NCBI GenBank assembly: GCA_037042185.1
Contig: JAXQJY010000033.1
Span: forward strand, 3,658,001 to 3,722,000
Source of the DNA: Sordariomycetes sp. S80-01Y
Taxonomy: Eukaryota > Ascomycota > Sordariomycetes
Length of the DNA stretch: 64,000 nt
Direction: 5' to 3'
Part shown: positions 44,182 to 56,347 of the stretch, in pieces
Position numbering within the stretch: position 1 is the stretch's first letter
Layout: every line of letters begins with the position of its first letter
Notes under the pieces: generated by a model
What the model was told of the DNA's origin: nothing
What the model saw: the letters and a program-made list of their open reading frames with translations, nothing else
The model's database searches: none
Position numbers and translations under genes: made by a program

Positions 44182-45639
44182 ATGAAGATCTCGATATTAT
44201 CAGCGCTCGGCGCCCTCGCCGGCCTCGCCGCCACCCAAGAGACCGCCCTCACCCTCGACTCGCCCGACGCCATCCGCAAAACCGCAGCCGCCAAAGCCTG
44301 GGATCTCCTACAGTACTACCACGGTAACGAGACCGGCCAAGTTCCCGGTATCCTGCCGGGACCTCCTCCCTCGGGTTTGGGAGACTACTACTGGTGGGAA
44401 GGTGGCGCAATGTGGGGGACGTTGATTGACTACTGGTTCTTGACGGGCGACGACACCTACAATGACCTGATTAAGGAGGGTGTGCTCTTCCAGGTCGGTC
44501 CCAACCAGGACTTCATGCCGCCCAACTACACGGCCAGTATGGGCAACGACGATCAGGGCTTCTGGGGAATGACGGCCATGACCGCGGCCGAGAGCAAGTT
44601 CCCCGATCCGCCCGATGACCAGCCGCAGTGGCTGGCTCTGGCGCAAGCCGTCTTCAACACCATGGCCACGCCCAAGCGTTGGCAGGAGGATTCGTGCGGT
44701 GGTGGTCTGCGCTGGCAGGTCCCCTTCTCCAACGTCGGCTACAACTACAAGAACAGTATCGCCAACGGCTGCTTCTTCAACATCGCCTCGCGCCTCGCGC
44801 GCTACACGGACAACTCGACCTACGCCGAGTGGGCTGAGAAGACTTGGGACTGGATGCAGAGCGTGGGCTTCATGGGCGAGAACAATGACGCCTTGTACGA
44901 CGGCGCCCACGTCGAGTCGAACTGCACCGACATCAACAAGGAGGAGTACTCGTACAACAACGCTGTATTCACGCTTGGTGCCGCCCACATGTACAACTAC
45001 GTAAGTTTATGAGCTCATGCTATTCTACCATATATGACAGTTCGCTAACCAAAACAGACCAAGGGTGAGCAGAAGTGGGAGGACCGCTTAAACAAGATCC
45101 TCGACCACGGCTTCGATACCTTCTTCCCGGATGAACACGCCAACATTGCATACGAGCCGCAGTGCGAGACATCCAAGACGTGCACTACCGACATGAAGTC
45201 GTTCAAGGGTTACCTGCACCGCTGGTACGCCTACACGAGCAAGGTCGCGCCATTCACCGCGCCGAGGATCCGGCCCGTGCTGGAGAAGTCAGCCCAGGCG
45301 GCCGTCAAGGTCTGCACGGGGGGCGACAACGGCCGGCAGTGCGGCTTCTCGTGGGCGAGCGGCAGCTTCGACGACAACACGGGCGCGGGCCAGGAGATGA
45401 ACGTGTTGGGGGCGACGAGCGCCCTGCTGATCGGCGAGGCCAAGGACCCTTACACCAAGGCCACGGGCGGTACGAGCAAGGGAGATCCCAACGCGGGTGC
45501 CGACTCGGATGATCTGACCAAGAGCTTCGGCCCCCTCACCGGAGGTGACAGAGCCGGGGCGGGTATCCTGACGGCGGTGGTCTTGGGTAGTGCGGTGAGC
45601 ATGTTTGGATGGATGAGTACCGGTATGGGAGACAAATAG
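44182..45639 (+). CDS. GPI-anchored mannan endo-1,6-alpha-mannosidase, GH76 (Dfg5/Dcw1)
   Basis: Two exons: 44182-45000 and 45058-45639, giving 466 residues from [15 protein letters not shown] signal peptide (about 1-18) precedes the GH76 barrel. The catalytic Asp pair is likely D123/D124 in [10 protein letters not shown], with [22 protein letters not shown] and [10 protein letters not shown] as further family blocks. The C-terminus is a Gly/Asp-rich linker and a hydrophobic tail ([18 protein letters not shown]), which fits a GPI-attachment signal. Dfg5/Dcw1 enzymes are thought to cut the GPI glycan and move GPI proteins onto cell-wall glucan, and are jointly essential in yeast. Several Asn-X-Thr/Ser sites (GNET, NYTA, DNST, SNCT) fit secretion. 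The start is fixed by the signal peptide; the frame is open upstream to 43945. Confidence 0.93.
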
Positions 45640-46020
45640 GTCATTTTTTAGTAAGCGTATTGAATTATTGTTGTTTCGTTGACGGTTCTGCATCTGATGA
45701 GTCGCGCCGGGCTGCAACCTTTTTGATGGTATCCGCTTCGATTGTGACTCCTTTCTATCCCTCTGCCTTGAACCAGCGCTCGCTCTAGGTATCAGTCGCA
45801 GGTTCCGCCCAGTAGTCGCCGTAGCCAAGGAAGACGCGAATCCCAGGCTTCAGCTAGGATATCCTACATGGCAGGTCCAGACTCTTGCAAATTGATTCTC
45901 ATTGCCGAATTGCGCATCGGCTTGCTCTCTTTGCGAAACCATAGCAAGGTCTCCGGCGGGTACTGCCGAGCACCCTTCAGAACCTTGTCCGCCTATCTTG
46001 CAACACGGGTTTCGGTCCTC
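45640..46020. other. convergent 3' spacer
   Basis: Lies between the GH76 and thioredoxin genes; nothing notable. Confidence 0.4.
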
Positions 46021-46401
46021 CTAAGCGCCCTCGGCCTTCTTCGTCGCCAGCCCGCCGAGCTTCTCCGCCGCAGCCTTCAGCTTGTTTGGGTCGGCGCCCT
46101 GGATCATGGCGTTGCCGTTGACGGCGACCTGCTTGCCCTCCTTGAAGAACATAAAGGTCGGCATGGCCGAGACGCGGTACTTCATGGCGACGTCCTTGGC
46201 CTCGTCGACGTTGACCTTGACGAAGGCGAGGAGGTCCGGGCGCGAGTGGGTCTTGGAGAGCGTGGCGAAGAAGGGCGCGATCTGCTTGCAGGGGCCGCAC
46301 CAGTCGGCGTAGAAGTCGATGAAGACGTACGTGGTGGACTTGAAGAGGGCGTCGAGCTGGGGGAGGGAGGATACGTGGTGGAGCTGGTCGGAGGAGGCCA
46401 T
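46021..46401 (-). CDS. thioredoxin
   Basis: Single exon, 126 residues. It has the thioredoxin fold with the active site FYADWCGPCKQIAPFF (WCGPC at 34-38), a cis-proline segment SAMPTFMFFKEGK, and VNVDEAKDVAMKY. The last 20 residues (KLKAAAEKLGGLATKKAEGA) form a Lys/Ala-rich tail. It reduces protein disulfides with electrons from thioredoxin reductase, in the cytosol since no targeting peptide is seen. It may serve peroxiredoxins or sulfate assimilation. The start MASSDQLHHV is supported by the short normal N-terminus; longer frames upstream are not in phase with it. Confidence 0.95.
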   Translation of the reverse strand: MASSDQLHHVSSLPQLDALFKSTTYVFIDFYADWCGPCKQIAPFFATLSKTHSRPDLLAFVKVNVDEAKDVAMKYRVSAMPTFMFFKEGKQVAVNGNAMIQGADPNKLKAAAEKLGGLATKKAEGA

Positions 46402-47417
46402 TGTGGGGGTGGACGGGTGTTTGGCTGATATGATCTGGTTCTCGAGGAGTGTGATGTCTTGCGCTGGTGATGCTGGGTTCGTGACGTGGGAATGTCTGTT
46501 GCTGTACGGCTGAGAGAATCAGGCGCAAGACGAAGGTGAGGTGGGAGTCGGGGACTATTAAACTGGTGGGGCGCGCATTCTCGAGGGTTCCGAGGCTGAC
46601 AAAATGACGATGATGTGATCCGCTGGCGGCTTACCCTGCACCATACCTAGAAAAGAGGCTTGATTCCAAATATCTTGGTGATGCACTTGCACGCGTGTCA
46701 TGATTACATAGTGGTCTCAAAGCAAGCTTTTGTAAAGATTGCACGTGCCCAGGCATTCGACCCCGGTTTGACGCTGTAGATTCTGTGCGAAGCGTGGTCG
46801 AAGCGTGTTGTGAGGATCAAAGTGAATCAGCCTTTTGTGGTGCATGCTAGCAACTCTAAAGCTGGCTGGTAACCATAAACTAACGACTCGTAGTGCAGTT
46901 CCAAGTCTTCTTGACTAATCGTCATATTCGTAAAAGTTATGGATATCAAGTAGATGGCTCAAGTGGGCGTGTGGTTTGGAATAAGATGAGGACAGAGTGA
47001 CAGAGTTAAGGCAGGAAAGACGCTTTGGGAATCTCTTGCCAGATTCGCTCAGCTTGGCTCTGGAAAGATACCGCAGGTCAGAGTACCTCAGAAATTTTGG
47101 ACGCAAGTGCTTAGTCCCTTCCTCGGTCAACAGGTTGTAGTCAAATGAAGCGAACTGACACTGAACTTGCCCCTTTTAAGAGACGGAGGCGGGCCCGAAG
47201 ACAGGCTGCGGCTGCTGCGAGACTGCAATTACCCCAAAGATGAAGATGAGAACATAAGGGTTTGGGGTTATACGTCTGGACTCAGCATCCTCTCTCATAC
47301 ATCTTCCCAAACTCCCCATCATCGACTCAAGTCCATACCTTATCCATCCAGCACCTTAATCTTGTCACTCTCTTGACCAAAATCATCGACTACAGAGAAG
47401 AAGGCTCTTCATCAATC
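46402..47417. other. 1.0 kb divergent spacer
   Basis: Separates the thioredoxin gene and the unknown gene at 47418. A 71-codon minus ORF (46915-47130) is unsupported. Confidence 0.4.
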
Positions 47418-48374
47418 ATGACCCAACGAGTAGATCCCCTATGGGCACCGCAAGCGCACCAAGAGCAAATCAACCTCCTTGTACCATTTCCCAGTGGCAA
47501 TGCACCCCAGGCAATGTAGGATGGCCACACACCGTCGACGAGCCTCTTTCACCTCCGGTGACGATCTGCTAGAGACCCAGATCAGCCGACGTCGGAGGGC
47601 TCTGCACGTCTGGATGGCCGTGCAAGCCCAAGGACTTCACCCAGGGCTTCCACGCGCAGCTGGTCGTGCTCGCCAAAGACTCTAACCACTTCCCCTTCGC
47701 CGATTCCGATATTCTTCAGGGAGATCTGACCGCTCAACCGAGGGCACTGGTCAAACATTCTGGGTGGAAGGACCTGAAGGGTCTACGATTCAAAACTTGG
47801 TCCATGCTGCCCGAGTGTATACACCTGTCTGACTGCTACCTCAACTGGAGTGCAAGGCACTGGGACGACCTCATCTACTTCTCATTTGGCCTGCCAATCC
47901 TCGATCAATCCGCCATCAAGTTCAAATCACCAGCATCTATTGACTCAGTCTGGCGCCTAGGCGTGCAACTACGACGGACGGATGCCGACGGCCAAACAGT
48001 GATTCTGGCTCAAGTCAGTTTGCCAAGGGCTGTGGTCCGCGACCACCAGGAGGCGGTGACCATCGAAGAGCTGAGAAGATCAACCAATCCCTGGTCTATG
48101 AAGCGAATCATCACGTCAGCCCAACAAAACGGAGCACGTGAGCTAATTCGAAACACAGACTGTGACCACAGTACACTGACATCTTATAGGGCACCGCAAG
48201 TTTCTCAAAATGCTTGACAGTCGTCTGTATGCGTCTTTCGTGATCAAGCGCAAGGATCAGGATGGAGGCAGTGGTACGCAGGCGCAGGCTCGGAGGAATG
48301 CAGTGTCTGGTCCGTCAAGAAGCAGACAAAGACGGGTGAAGGACATTGCCGAGGAACTGGGTCCGCAAGAGTGA
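47418..48374 (+). CDS. hypothetical protein, three exons
   Basis: I do not recognise a family. Exons 47418-47515, 47581-48137 and 48190-48374 join in phase (279 residues). The first intron uses acceptor CCCAG at 47580; another AG eleven bases upstream would give a frame that soon stops. The protein begins MTQRVDPLWAPQAH, has a middle rich in Trp, Leu and Asp (HSGWKDLKGLRFKTWSMLP; LNWSARHWDDLIYF), and ends in a basic, low-complexity tail (ARRNAVSGPSRSRQRRVKD). There is no signal peptide, membrane helix or known motif. The central part may be a small globular domain. Clean splicing over three exons supports a real gene. Confidence 0.55.
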
Positions 48375-50314
48375 TTAAAAGCGTTCTGGGAAGAAGCCAC
48401 GGATTCTCGAGTCCATAGACTTAGCGATAGTAATATACGCAGCGTGTATTTGAGACAGTTGATGATGGGAGTCTGGCAGTGCATGTCTGCATGCAATGTC
48501 CGCTTTCAGAGTCTCAGCTCGAACGCTCTTCGTGAGAGGAGGATTTTCTTCTCCTCATCGAGAGGCGACATATCTCAAATCGCTATGAATACGCAAGTTG
48601 CGGCAAACCTAATCGTTTGATCTTCAAAACCACTCGGGCTTGGGCTTCATTTGTTCCGCTCTGGCAATGTCGGCTAACCAGTGACCCTCACTGAGTCTAC
48701 AATTGCTAAGAATCAGACATGAGATGACAGCGCAGAGGGTGCCAAAGCTTTTGCGAGACCATGTTCCGCCCGCGGTAGGGGTGAGATGACTCTCGGATCG
48801 CCCCTGGACGCTCTAGGCTCTTTGACCACCACGAACTGGCAACGAAGCAGTCGCTACATCAAATCAGGGTATCTCAGCTTCTGTTTGGAGGCAGCACTTG
48901 GGACAAGTACTACCAGGGGAGATCCGACGAACATTAATTCATCGGCGTTGAAGATTTACCTCCGGCGGCAGAATGCACAGACCGACGGTCGAGCTTCGAT
49001 TCGTAAGCATATTGGCAGTGAACGGCCGCACCGTCACACCGCGCATTCATGCTATTATATCAAACACCACAGCCGACAAGACCTCGCCATAATCATCAGT
49101 CCCGGAAGCAGCGCGGGAGTGATTTGCCACTGCCAGCTGACGCGCCGCCTGTGATCCGACGCATTGCAGAGGCCGAATGCTGAAACCAAAGCGCAGGCCC
49201 TTCGGCAGAATCCCAAACCCTGCTCGCGAATGTGCTGTTGGTCCAAAGATCCCAACCGGCAGGAGACGGCAAAAGCGGTAGAAGGGGGAGAGTAATACGA
49301 GGATGCGCGTGTTGGTTGGTCGGTTGGTCGCTTTGCGCCCTGAGTGCCTGTCCAGCCCCCAACGGCAGCACCATGCGGGAATATTCAGGATAAAATGGTA
49401 AAATTTATTATCTGCAAGGAAAGAAGGAAAAATATTGAGCTCTCTCGGTGGCAGTGCCGGCGGCTTTGCAAGATCTTCTCACCGGGAATATGTGAGTAAT
49501 TAACTCTGCCGTCACATAAGTAATGATTTTCGCACAGGCAGATGACACTTCGGAGCCAACCGACCGAGGGACAAGGGGATCCCCCAGGCAGTAGGGAGAT
49601 CTTGCTACCTGCGCCAGGGCCAGAATTTCTGATCAGTCATTGCATGAGTTTGCCAAGTTTTAAAAGACTTGCTCGAATCCCCGAAAGCAGACTCTTCAGC
49701 GAATGCCAGGGGCTGGTACTATGGGGAGGGGGGTGTTGTGAAGGCCTCCTCCATGTCGCCAATCCTCAGCATGCTGCATCCGAAAGTGTCCGAGTGGACA
49801 AGACGGAAAGGACGGTCCCTTGTAGTCAATCACCACCCTGTAGACACCCTTGGACCTCCAGGATTTGCTGTTCTACTTTGCCTCGTTGCTACGCTGCATC
49901 CCTGCACCGGGGCGCAATGCCTTCTGGGACGTTACGGAAGCGAGGGCAAAGCTGTTTTCTTGGGCCTTCCATCGGTCATTTCCAATCGTACCTGCATATA
50001 GTGATCGAGCTGCAGCTGGGGACCGACGGTCGGATGGGCGGCAGCGAAGCGGAGGGAAAGGCTCCCTGAGAGGCGAGAGGGAAAGCCTTCACACCCTCCC
50101 ACGCCGGCCCCGACCCGTCCGGTGAAGCTCACCATAGAGGTTCGTGCCGTTGGCATGGAACTAGCTACACCACGTTCTGCTTGCTTTTAAAGAGCCTCCT
50201 TCCCCACCGTGAGACCGTAGGTGAGGCAGAATGTGAATCTCGCCAACGGATCAAACTTGAGTCCAGCAGGACGAAGACGTCGACACTCCCCCATCTCCAA
50301 CGCGGGACGTCAAG
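48375..50314. other. 1.9 kb gap
   Basis: Only scattered short ORFs (the longest is 175 codons on plus, 49542-50069) with no recognisable domain. Promoter of the first PTH11-like gene. Confidence 0.4.
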
Positions 50315-51609
50315 ATGGCCAGCACCCCCCCTGAGGCTGTAGTGGTAAGTTAAGACACATCCAGTGTACCTTTCATCATGTTGCCCCGGGCATGATCCCA
50401 TTATGTTGAAACCGGCGTCCATGCTTCAGAGCACCTGGCTAATATGATATGTCAAAACTCAGCCCGTCGAGGCCGTTCTCCTGGTCCTATCCCTCGCGAC
50501 CGTGATTCTCAGACTGGTGGTTCGCCTGGTGCGCCAGGGCCAGCGCCTCACCATCTGCGACTGGCTGCTCATCGCCTCCATGCTCGACGCCATCGCCCTG
50601 TTCACGACCGACGTGCTGGCCTACAAGCTGGGAGCCCTCGGGGAGTATCCATCAACGGAGGCTGGGCAGATCAGTCTGAAGAAGGTCACCTTCGCGGGCA
50701 ACTACCTGTACGACACAGGCATCTACTTCCCCAAGCTGGCGCTGTGCGCGCTGTACTACAAGCTGATCCCGCCCACGATGCCCAAGCTGCGCAAGATTAT
50801 GTTCGGCGTGAGCGGCCTGACGCTTGTGTTCATGATTACCACTTGCTTCCTGGATACCTTCTGGTGCGGCGGCGACCCCTCGGTCAACTGGAGCTTGGAG
50901 GAGGGTGCCTGCAGCACGTACGAGTCCAAGGAGGTTTTCCGTATCGACTGGGTCATGAACATCGTGTCTGATGTTTTGAGTGAGTCCCCGCCCCCTGACG
51001 CAGTCTTCTGGTCGATCCCCTTATTCACACAAGTCGTAGTCTTCAGCCTTCCCTTCCCGCTGCTCAAGGGGCTACAGCTTAAGCCACGCTACATTGCTGG
51101 CGTTGCCGCCATCTTCTCAGCCGGTATTATCACCGTGGCGGCCAGCGTGAGTCGCTTCGCAACGGTAGAGGTCATCCACAACTGGCCCAACGTCTGTAAG
51201 TTTCCCCGACTTCAATACATCCGCTCCTCGCTGCAGCAAAGACTGACAGAAGACCGCAGATATCTTATCCATGACCGAAATGGCCGCCGCCATCATCGTG
51301 GTCTCGCTACCCGCGCTCAAATCGCTCCTGCGCCGTCGCGGAGAGGGCTCGACCGGGCAGTCCGGCGGCTACGCGAGGGGAGGCACGGGAAAAAGTCAGG
51401 TCTCGTCGAGCCATGTGAAGCTGTCCTCCGGGAGGGACCCCTACATGGTCTCGGCGCGGGTGGCCTCGGCGGAGGACTCGGGAAGCGAGGTGGAGCTCAA
51501 CCAGCTTGGACGTAACAACGTGATCTACAAGACGGCACGAGTGAGCGTAACCTACCAGTCGCGCGACGACGCGGACGCGGACGGCAGCAAGGCCACACCG
51601 AGGTACTAG
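50315..51609 (+). CDS. PTH11-like seven-helix membrane protein, first of a tandem pair
   Basis: Four exons: 50315-50344, 50463-50979, 51034-51195, 51260-51609, giving 352 residues. The fungal rhodopsin-like/PTH11 fold is clear: TICDWLLIASMLDAIAL, GNYLYDTGIYFPKLALCALYY, CSTYESKEVFRIDWVMNIVSD, LPFPLLKGLQLKPRYIAG, SRFATVEVIHNWPN and YILSMTEMAAAIIVVSLPALK, with about seven hydrophobic helices and the EEGACS-type extracellular motif. There is no CFEM domain. PTH11 of Magnaporthe is a G-protein-coupled receptor of surface cues; most members are untested. The cytosolic tail (SSHVKLSSGRDPYMV) is Ser-rich. It lies next to a paralog at 52885. Confidence 0.87.
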
Positions 51610-52884
51610 CCAGAGCCAGGCTTGCCGGGGCAGAGAAGCGTCCGGAGGCTGTTGGTTTGAATTGGAAACAAGGGGCCCCAAAAGGACCGACCTCTCAAGA
51701 CGCTGTTCGTGCGCATCTGCAGCGAGTAAGCTGCACCTCCGGTGCATGTAATGAATGAGATGATACGTGACACACCCTTGAATACACGGCGCGGAAGCCG
51801 GGATCGCTGGCCCGAACAGCCGCTGCAGGACAGAACCCTGTCCGGGCTGCCTGACAGTCGCAGATATACTATGTAAACGGACAAAGAACCGGCCCAAAGC
51901 GGTCAAGCCCGGGAAAATCAGCTGCCTCCACCGTTTGGCCCGCGGCCGGGGCGTCCACTATTAGCCGTTGCCTCCCCACACCGGGTAGTGCTGCTAGCAG
52001 TCAGTTCCTAGGAGTTGTAGGAGGAGGAGGAGGCTCCCTCTTACACATCAATCCTCGAAGCTCGCTAAGCAGCAAGAGATTACCGTGTCAGAGCCCGGAT
52101 CGTAACACCCATTCGACGACACGTTAGCCAATCGACCCTGGCCTGCCGTCTGCCCACCATTGTTCATTTATCCGGCCCTTTGCCCGATGCTCGTTGCTGT
52201 TGGTTGTGCTGCTTGGCCCATGTCCCTGCTGCGTATTGGTGGGTTGTTCTAGAAGCAGGCTCGTTTCTGCAGCCAGGGATCTGGAAAATGTTGAAAGGTG
52301 GTAATTGACACTCTGTCGGCCGCCAATTGCATCCTTTCCGTGGTGCTGGAGTGCGAGAACATTGGTCTCTCGGGCGAGCGTCCCTCGGTGGCGGCCATGT
52401 GGGACATAACCTTAAGATCCAATACCCGCAAGGGTTGCACACAGGATCCCCCTTGGGAACCAGGGCATCTCTGGTCGTCGTTCGCTCGCCAAGCATCTGA
52501 TGCTACCGAATCGTGCCGAACCTGAGACTCCACATGCTGGGTTGAGGTGCGATTTCCGACCCTCGACTGAAGATTCAGCTATGCGGGCTGGCAGCGAGAG
52601 ATGCGTTGTACGGAGATAACCAGGGGTTCATGCCACGAGGAACCAACAGGGTCGCCTTTTCTATCGTTGCTTTCGGCCGACGGGCCCGCATGGTCTTGTC
52701 TTTCTCTTGGCTACTCACCACGGACCGATGTTTGTTCTCTGAAAGCGAGATATACATATGCCAGTGCGATTGCGGCCATCCTTACCACAGAAGCCCACGC
52801 ACTCTTCCCTTCTTCTTCTTCTTCTTCCTCCTTCTCCTTCTCCCATCTGGTTTGAACCGTCCCTTCTGGCTTCCCGACGACAAG
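51610..52884. other. 1.3 kb spacer in the receptor pair
   Basis: Holds a CT-rich tract just before the second gene (listed separately). The minus-strand ORFs are not coding. Confidence 0.4.
52803..52846 (+). promoter_or_regulatory. CT-rich tract before the second PTH11-like start
   Basis: About 44 bases of almost pure C/T ending 40 bp upstream of the start codon. Pyrimidine tracts just upstream of the transcription start or in the 5' UTR are common in highly or constitutively expressed fungal genes. No specific factor is implied. Confidence 0.45.
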
Positions 52885-54014
52885 ATGGCGTTCAGAATTG
52901 ACGGCAAGGACTGCATGGTAAGGCTGTCCCCCTTAGGTCGACGCGCGGTCGTGTCGACCTCAAACTTGTCAAAGTCCGCGTGCTGACCCAGCGCGACCCC
53001 AGATCTCGGAATGGATCCTGCTGGCCGTCTCCTACGTCTTCGTTGCCCTGCGCGTCTACGCCCGCCTCTTCCGCCTGCGTGAGAAGCTCACCTGGGCCGA
53101 CTGGCTGCTCGTCGCCTCAGCCATCAACGCCCTAGGGCTGATCATCTGCGACACCCTGACCTTTGAGCTGGGCGTCATGGACGCCTGGGCGCCCTCGGTT
53201 GCGCTGTCAAAGGTATGAGAACCTGGAGAATGGAGCCTCTGGCCCGAGAGTGGTTGGCTGACACCCCGTGTCCTGAGCAGATCAGCTTCGCCTCCAACTA
53301 CTTCTACGACGTCGGCATGGGCTTCCCCAAGCTGAGCATGGTGGCCTTCTACTGGGCCTACTTCCCGACGCAGACTAGGCCCGGCCTCCGCAAGGCGCTC
53401 TGGGCCATCACTGCCTTCGTGGTCGCCTGCTACGTGGCCATCCTGTTCGACGACACCTTCTTCTGCGGCTCCAACGTCTCGGTGCAGTGGTCGCAGGAGG
53501 AGGGTGCCTGCAGCGTCTTCTGGGCGCCCGAGCCCTTCATCGCCAACTTCACCCTCAACCTGGCCTGCTACTTCGTCGGTGAGTAACACCCTTGCGAACC
53601 CCGGGACACAAGTTTTGCCTGCCGGAACTCCGCTAACATCGTGCGCGCAGTCTACGCGCTCCCCCTCGCGCTGCTGGTCCAGGGCGTGCTCAAACCCTCC
53701 AAGGGCGTTGCTCTGACCTTCTTCCTCGGTGCCCTCACCATTGCGACCACCATTGTCCGCTTCATCACCCTCAAGGTCGGCACGGGCCAGCCCAACCTCG
53801 TCTGTAAGTCTGCAGTGACCGCTTGCCCAACCCGAAGTGGACGCTTTGTGCTGACTGAGAAATTGCAGACCCGCTCAGCATTGTCGAAATGACCCTCGCC
53901 ATCATCGTCGTCGCCCTGCCGGGCTTGCAGCCCCTTTTCGGTCGTTCCCCCCGTCATCAGTCGTCGGTGGAAACCGTCGAGGTGGACCACCAAACGAAGG
54001 GTTACTCCTCGTAA
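52885..54014 (+). CDS. PTH11-like seven-helix membrane protein, second of a tandem pair
   Basis: Five exons: 52885-52917, 53003-53212, 53281-53578, 53651-53803, about 53869-54014, giving 279 residues. The blocks match the upstream gene one for one: LTWADWLLVASAINALGL, ISFASNYFYDVGMGFPKLSMVAFYW, EEGACSVFWAPEPFIANFTLN, VYALPLALLVQGVLK and YPLSIVEMTLAIIVVALPGLQ. The tail is short (SVETVEVDHQTKGYSS). Exon borders and phases match the neighbour at the first intron and both late introns; the extra intron after LSK is missing from the upstream copy. A tandem duplication followed by divergence is likely. The start of exon 5 is placed within one base, from phase. Confidence 0.85.
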
Positions 54015-56347
54015 GGGACGAAACGCGGCTTGCGCGCCGGGCGGGTCACAAAAGCGTTTGGGTTAGAATTAGGGTTGCGTTCTAAAAATTCGAGCGGGAG
54101 AGGCCTGCTCAACCCCTTCTGATATACATATAGCGTCTATAATAATACCATTGCATGGGAGAGGGAGTCAGCGTCAAGAGACTGCGGCCTCGTTCGCGCA
54201 CCGCTCGTTTAGATGCCGTGACGACATCCACCTTTCCGGCCCCACGCTCACATTATGTGCACAAAGGCAAAAGCCAGCCTATTCATGAAAAAGAGAGTTG
54301 GTTGTCCTTATGAGGTTCGACGCGCTTGACTGTTCGGAGCTGTTCACTACAAGGTAAGCTGTCTGTGCTTTCAGTCTGCTTTAACGAAAATGTGACTGGC
54401 CTGCCACGAATAGAACTACTCGCGCCAAGAGCTCTGTTTGGGGAATGTTTGAAACTACCCCAGATACTGCCCAGACGCCCAAATACTGCCAAGATGCCGA
54501 AATACTGTCTCAATGCTGGGAAACCGACCCATGTCCAGTCCGAACCCTATCCGCGCCGTGCCTAGTCCAAGACAACAATCAACAGGTGCCACAGCTAGCA
54601 TGACTCTGCTGATCCGAGACTGTCGTCCCGTCCCAGTCGCGTTTACGTACAAGGAGGCTGGCCATCCTGGGGCATTAGGTAATTGGTGCACCCCAGATTC
54701 CTGCCCCTGCTCGCGCTGCATCGCGACGCCCGCAAGCACAAGGCTGAGCGCACCCGAGCAAGATGATTGCTTGAAGCTCGTGGCGATGTGCTAACGGGTT
54801 ACCAGAGACGCGGAAACCATGTGAGATCTGATCTGAGGCTCCAGATCTGGCGGGGGACGGGCCGTGAGGGTGTCGAGGATGCTTGCGCCCTGTTGCAGGG
54901 CCGTGTAGACGGCCAGGCGAGACCCAAGTGACACTCGTCTACAGAATCTGCCTCCGCAAATTTCATGAAGCCACTCACCATCTGCTGCCGACCAGATACG
55001 GTGTGCTTCCGCGAACAACAAAGTTCACCACTGTCCAAGAAGCGTACTTTGCGAGAACACTCAGAGGCGGGCGACGGTCTCGCGGCTGCTGGACAGGGCG
55101 GCGACCCACTTCCCCGGATTCAGATCAGAATTTTGCAGCATCGGACGCCGCCGATCGCCCAAAATTTTTCTCAGCGGCTCACGACGGGCCCACAGCACAG
55201 CTCCAGCCAGGCTCGCCAGGGCGCGTCAGGGCGAGGTCGGCGCTGTCAGTGCGCTCCCAGTGGGTTCGATGGGTCACGCGTGGTCGCCTCGCATCGGCAC
55301 CTGAGGACAGCGAAGAAAAAATAGCATTCATTGACGCAACCGTAGCTGGGCCACGCACGTCACTTGACGATCACCCAGACCGCATCACTGCTGCCGCCGC
55401 CGCCATCCAGGCAATGCCAGGCAGTGCCAGGCCACCTCAGGTCGAGGCGCACGCAGGGCAACGTGTTCGCGACGACGCACGCGCTTCGCTGCGGCAACTC
55501 GACTGGACAGCTGCGCGCGGGGAATCTGCGAATGCCATCTTGCGACAGGATGGTGACTTGCTACAGTAATTAGCTTGCAGGGCCTGTTAGCTCGCTCGGG
55601 GTGATCACGCGTGCCTGGCGTGATGCAATATGGCAGTTTCGATTACCCCCAGGAAATTCGGGGATTGGGCGGGCAGGTTTCTCCCGGCGCCAGCTTCTCC
55701 AATTTCGAGGGCAGGGGGGCCGGTTTCGATGGGGTAAGCGTTACGTGCTTTTTTGCTCGACTGGGCCGCGCTTGCTCAGGAACGGAGACGTCACGCGGTC
55801 TGAGATTTCGTAAGAGTTTTGCGCGCCGTCCTGACAGCCGCGCATTAGCACTGTATTCCGCAACCACCACTCGCTGCCTCTGCACAGTGCCTGAGTCACC
55901 GCTCTCGTCCAGCCCGGATCGCGGGGAACCGAGACCCAGCGGCTCCTCCTCAGGGAGTCCAGTCCAAAGCCGGGCGAGTGCCTGGGCAACCTGGGAGGTG
56001 ACTGAGATGCCTCACGATCGAAGGGGGAGGAAAAAAAGCTTTTTCATGGTCTGGTGACCGCTTGCCCTCGGCTTGGGCCGCCTCATAGCTGCTCCGCATC
56101 GCATCATCAGGGGCACCTATATAGAGCTGTCTAGCTACCCGTCCACACCACGACATAAGCTTTTGTTCATCATCTTCACCATCACTGCACTGGCATCTGT
56201 CTGCTGTTTACACACCTGACCCAAAGCTCAAACAAGACCGTCTCTATAAGAGACTCACCACTGCCTCTGCCACCCACCACCACATCCACTTACACGGGCT
56301 CAACCACCACAACTCTGCCCGAAATCACACACAACAACACCGCAAAA
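54015..56347. other. 2.3 kb gap
   Basis: Contains a 19-base tandem repeat (listed) and an Arg/Ala/Asp-rich ORF of 228 codons (54883-55569), which overlaps other frames and shows no domain. I see no supported gene. Confidence 0.4.
54462..54520. repeat. three imperfect 19-base tandem repeats
   Basis: ATACTG recurs at 54464, 54483 and 54502, exactly 19 bases apart, with related sequence in between (for example CCAGACGCC and CCAAGATGCC). The copies are degenerate, so this is an old minisatellite. Confidence 0.7.

Noticed and set aside
54061-54080. TTAGGG near 54069, possible telomere repeat
   Set aside because: A single copy only; no array.
54883-55569. 228-codon plus-strand ORF
   Set aside because: Arg/Ala/Asp-rich, overlapped by other frames, with no domain or good splice context.
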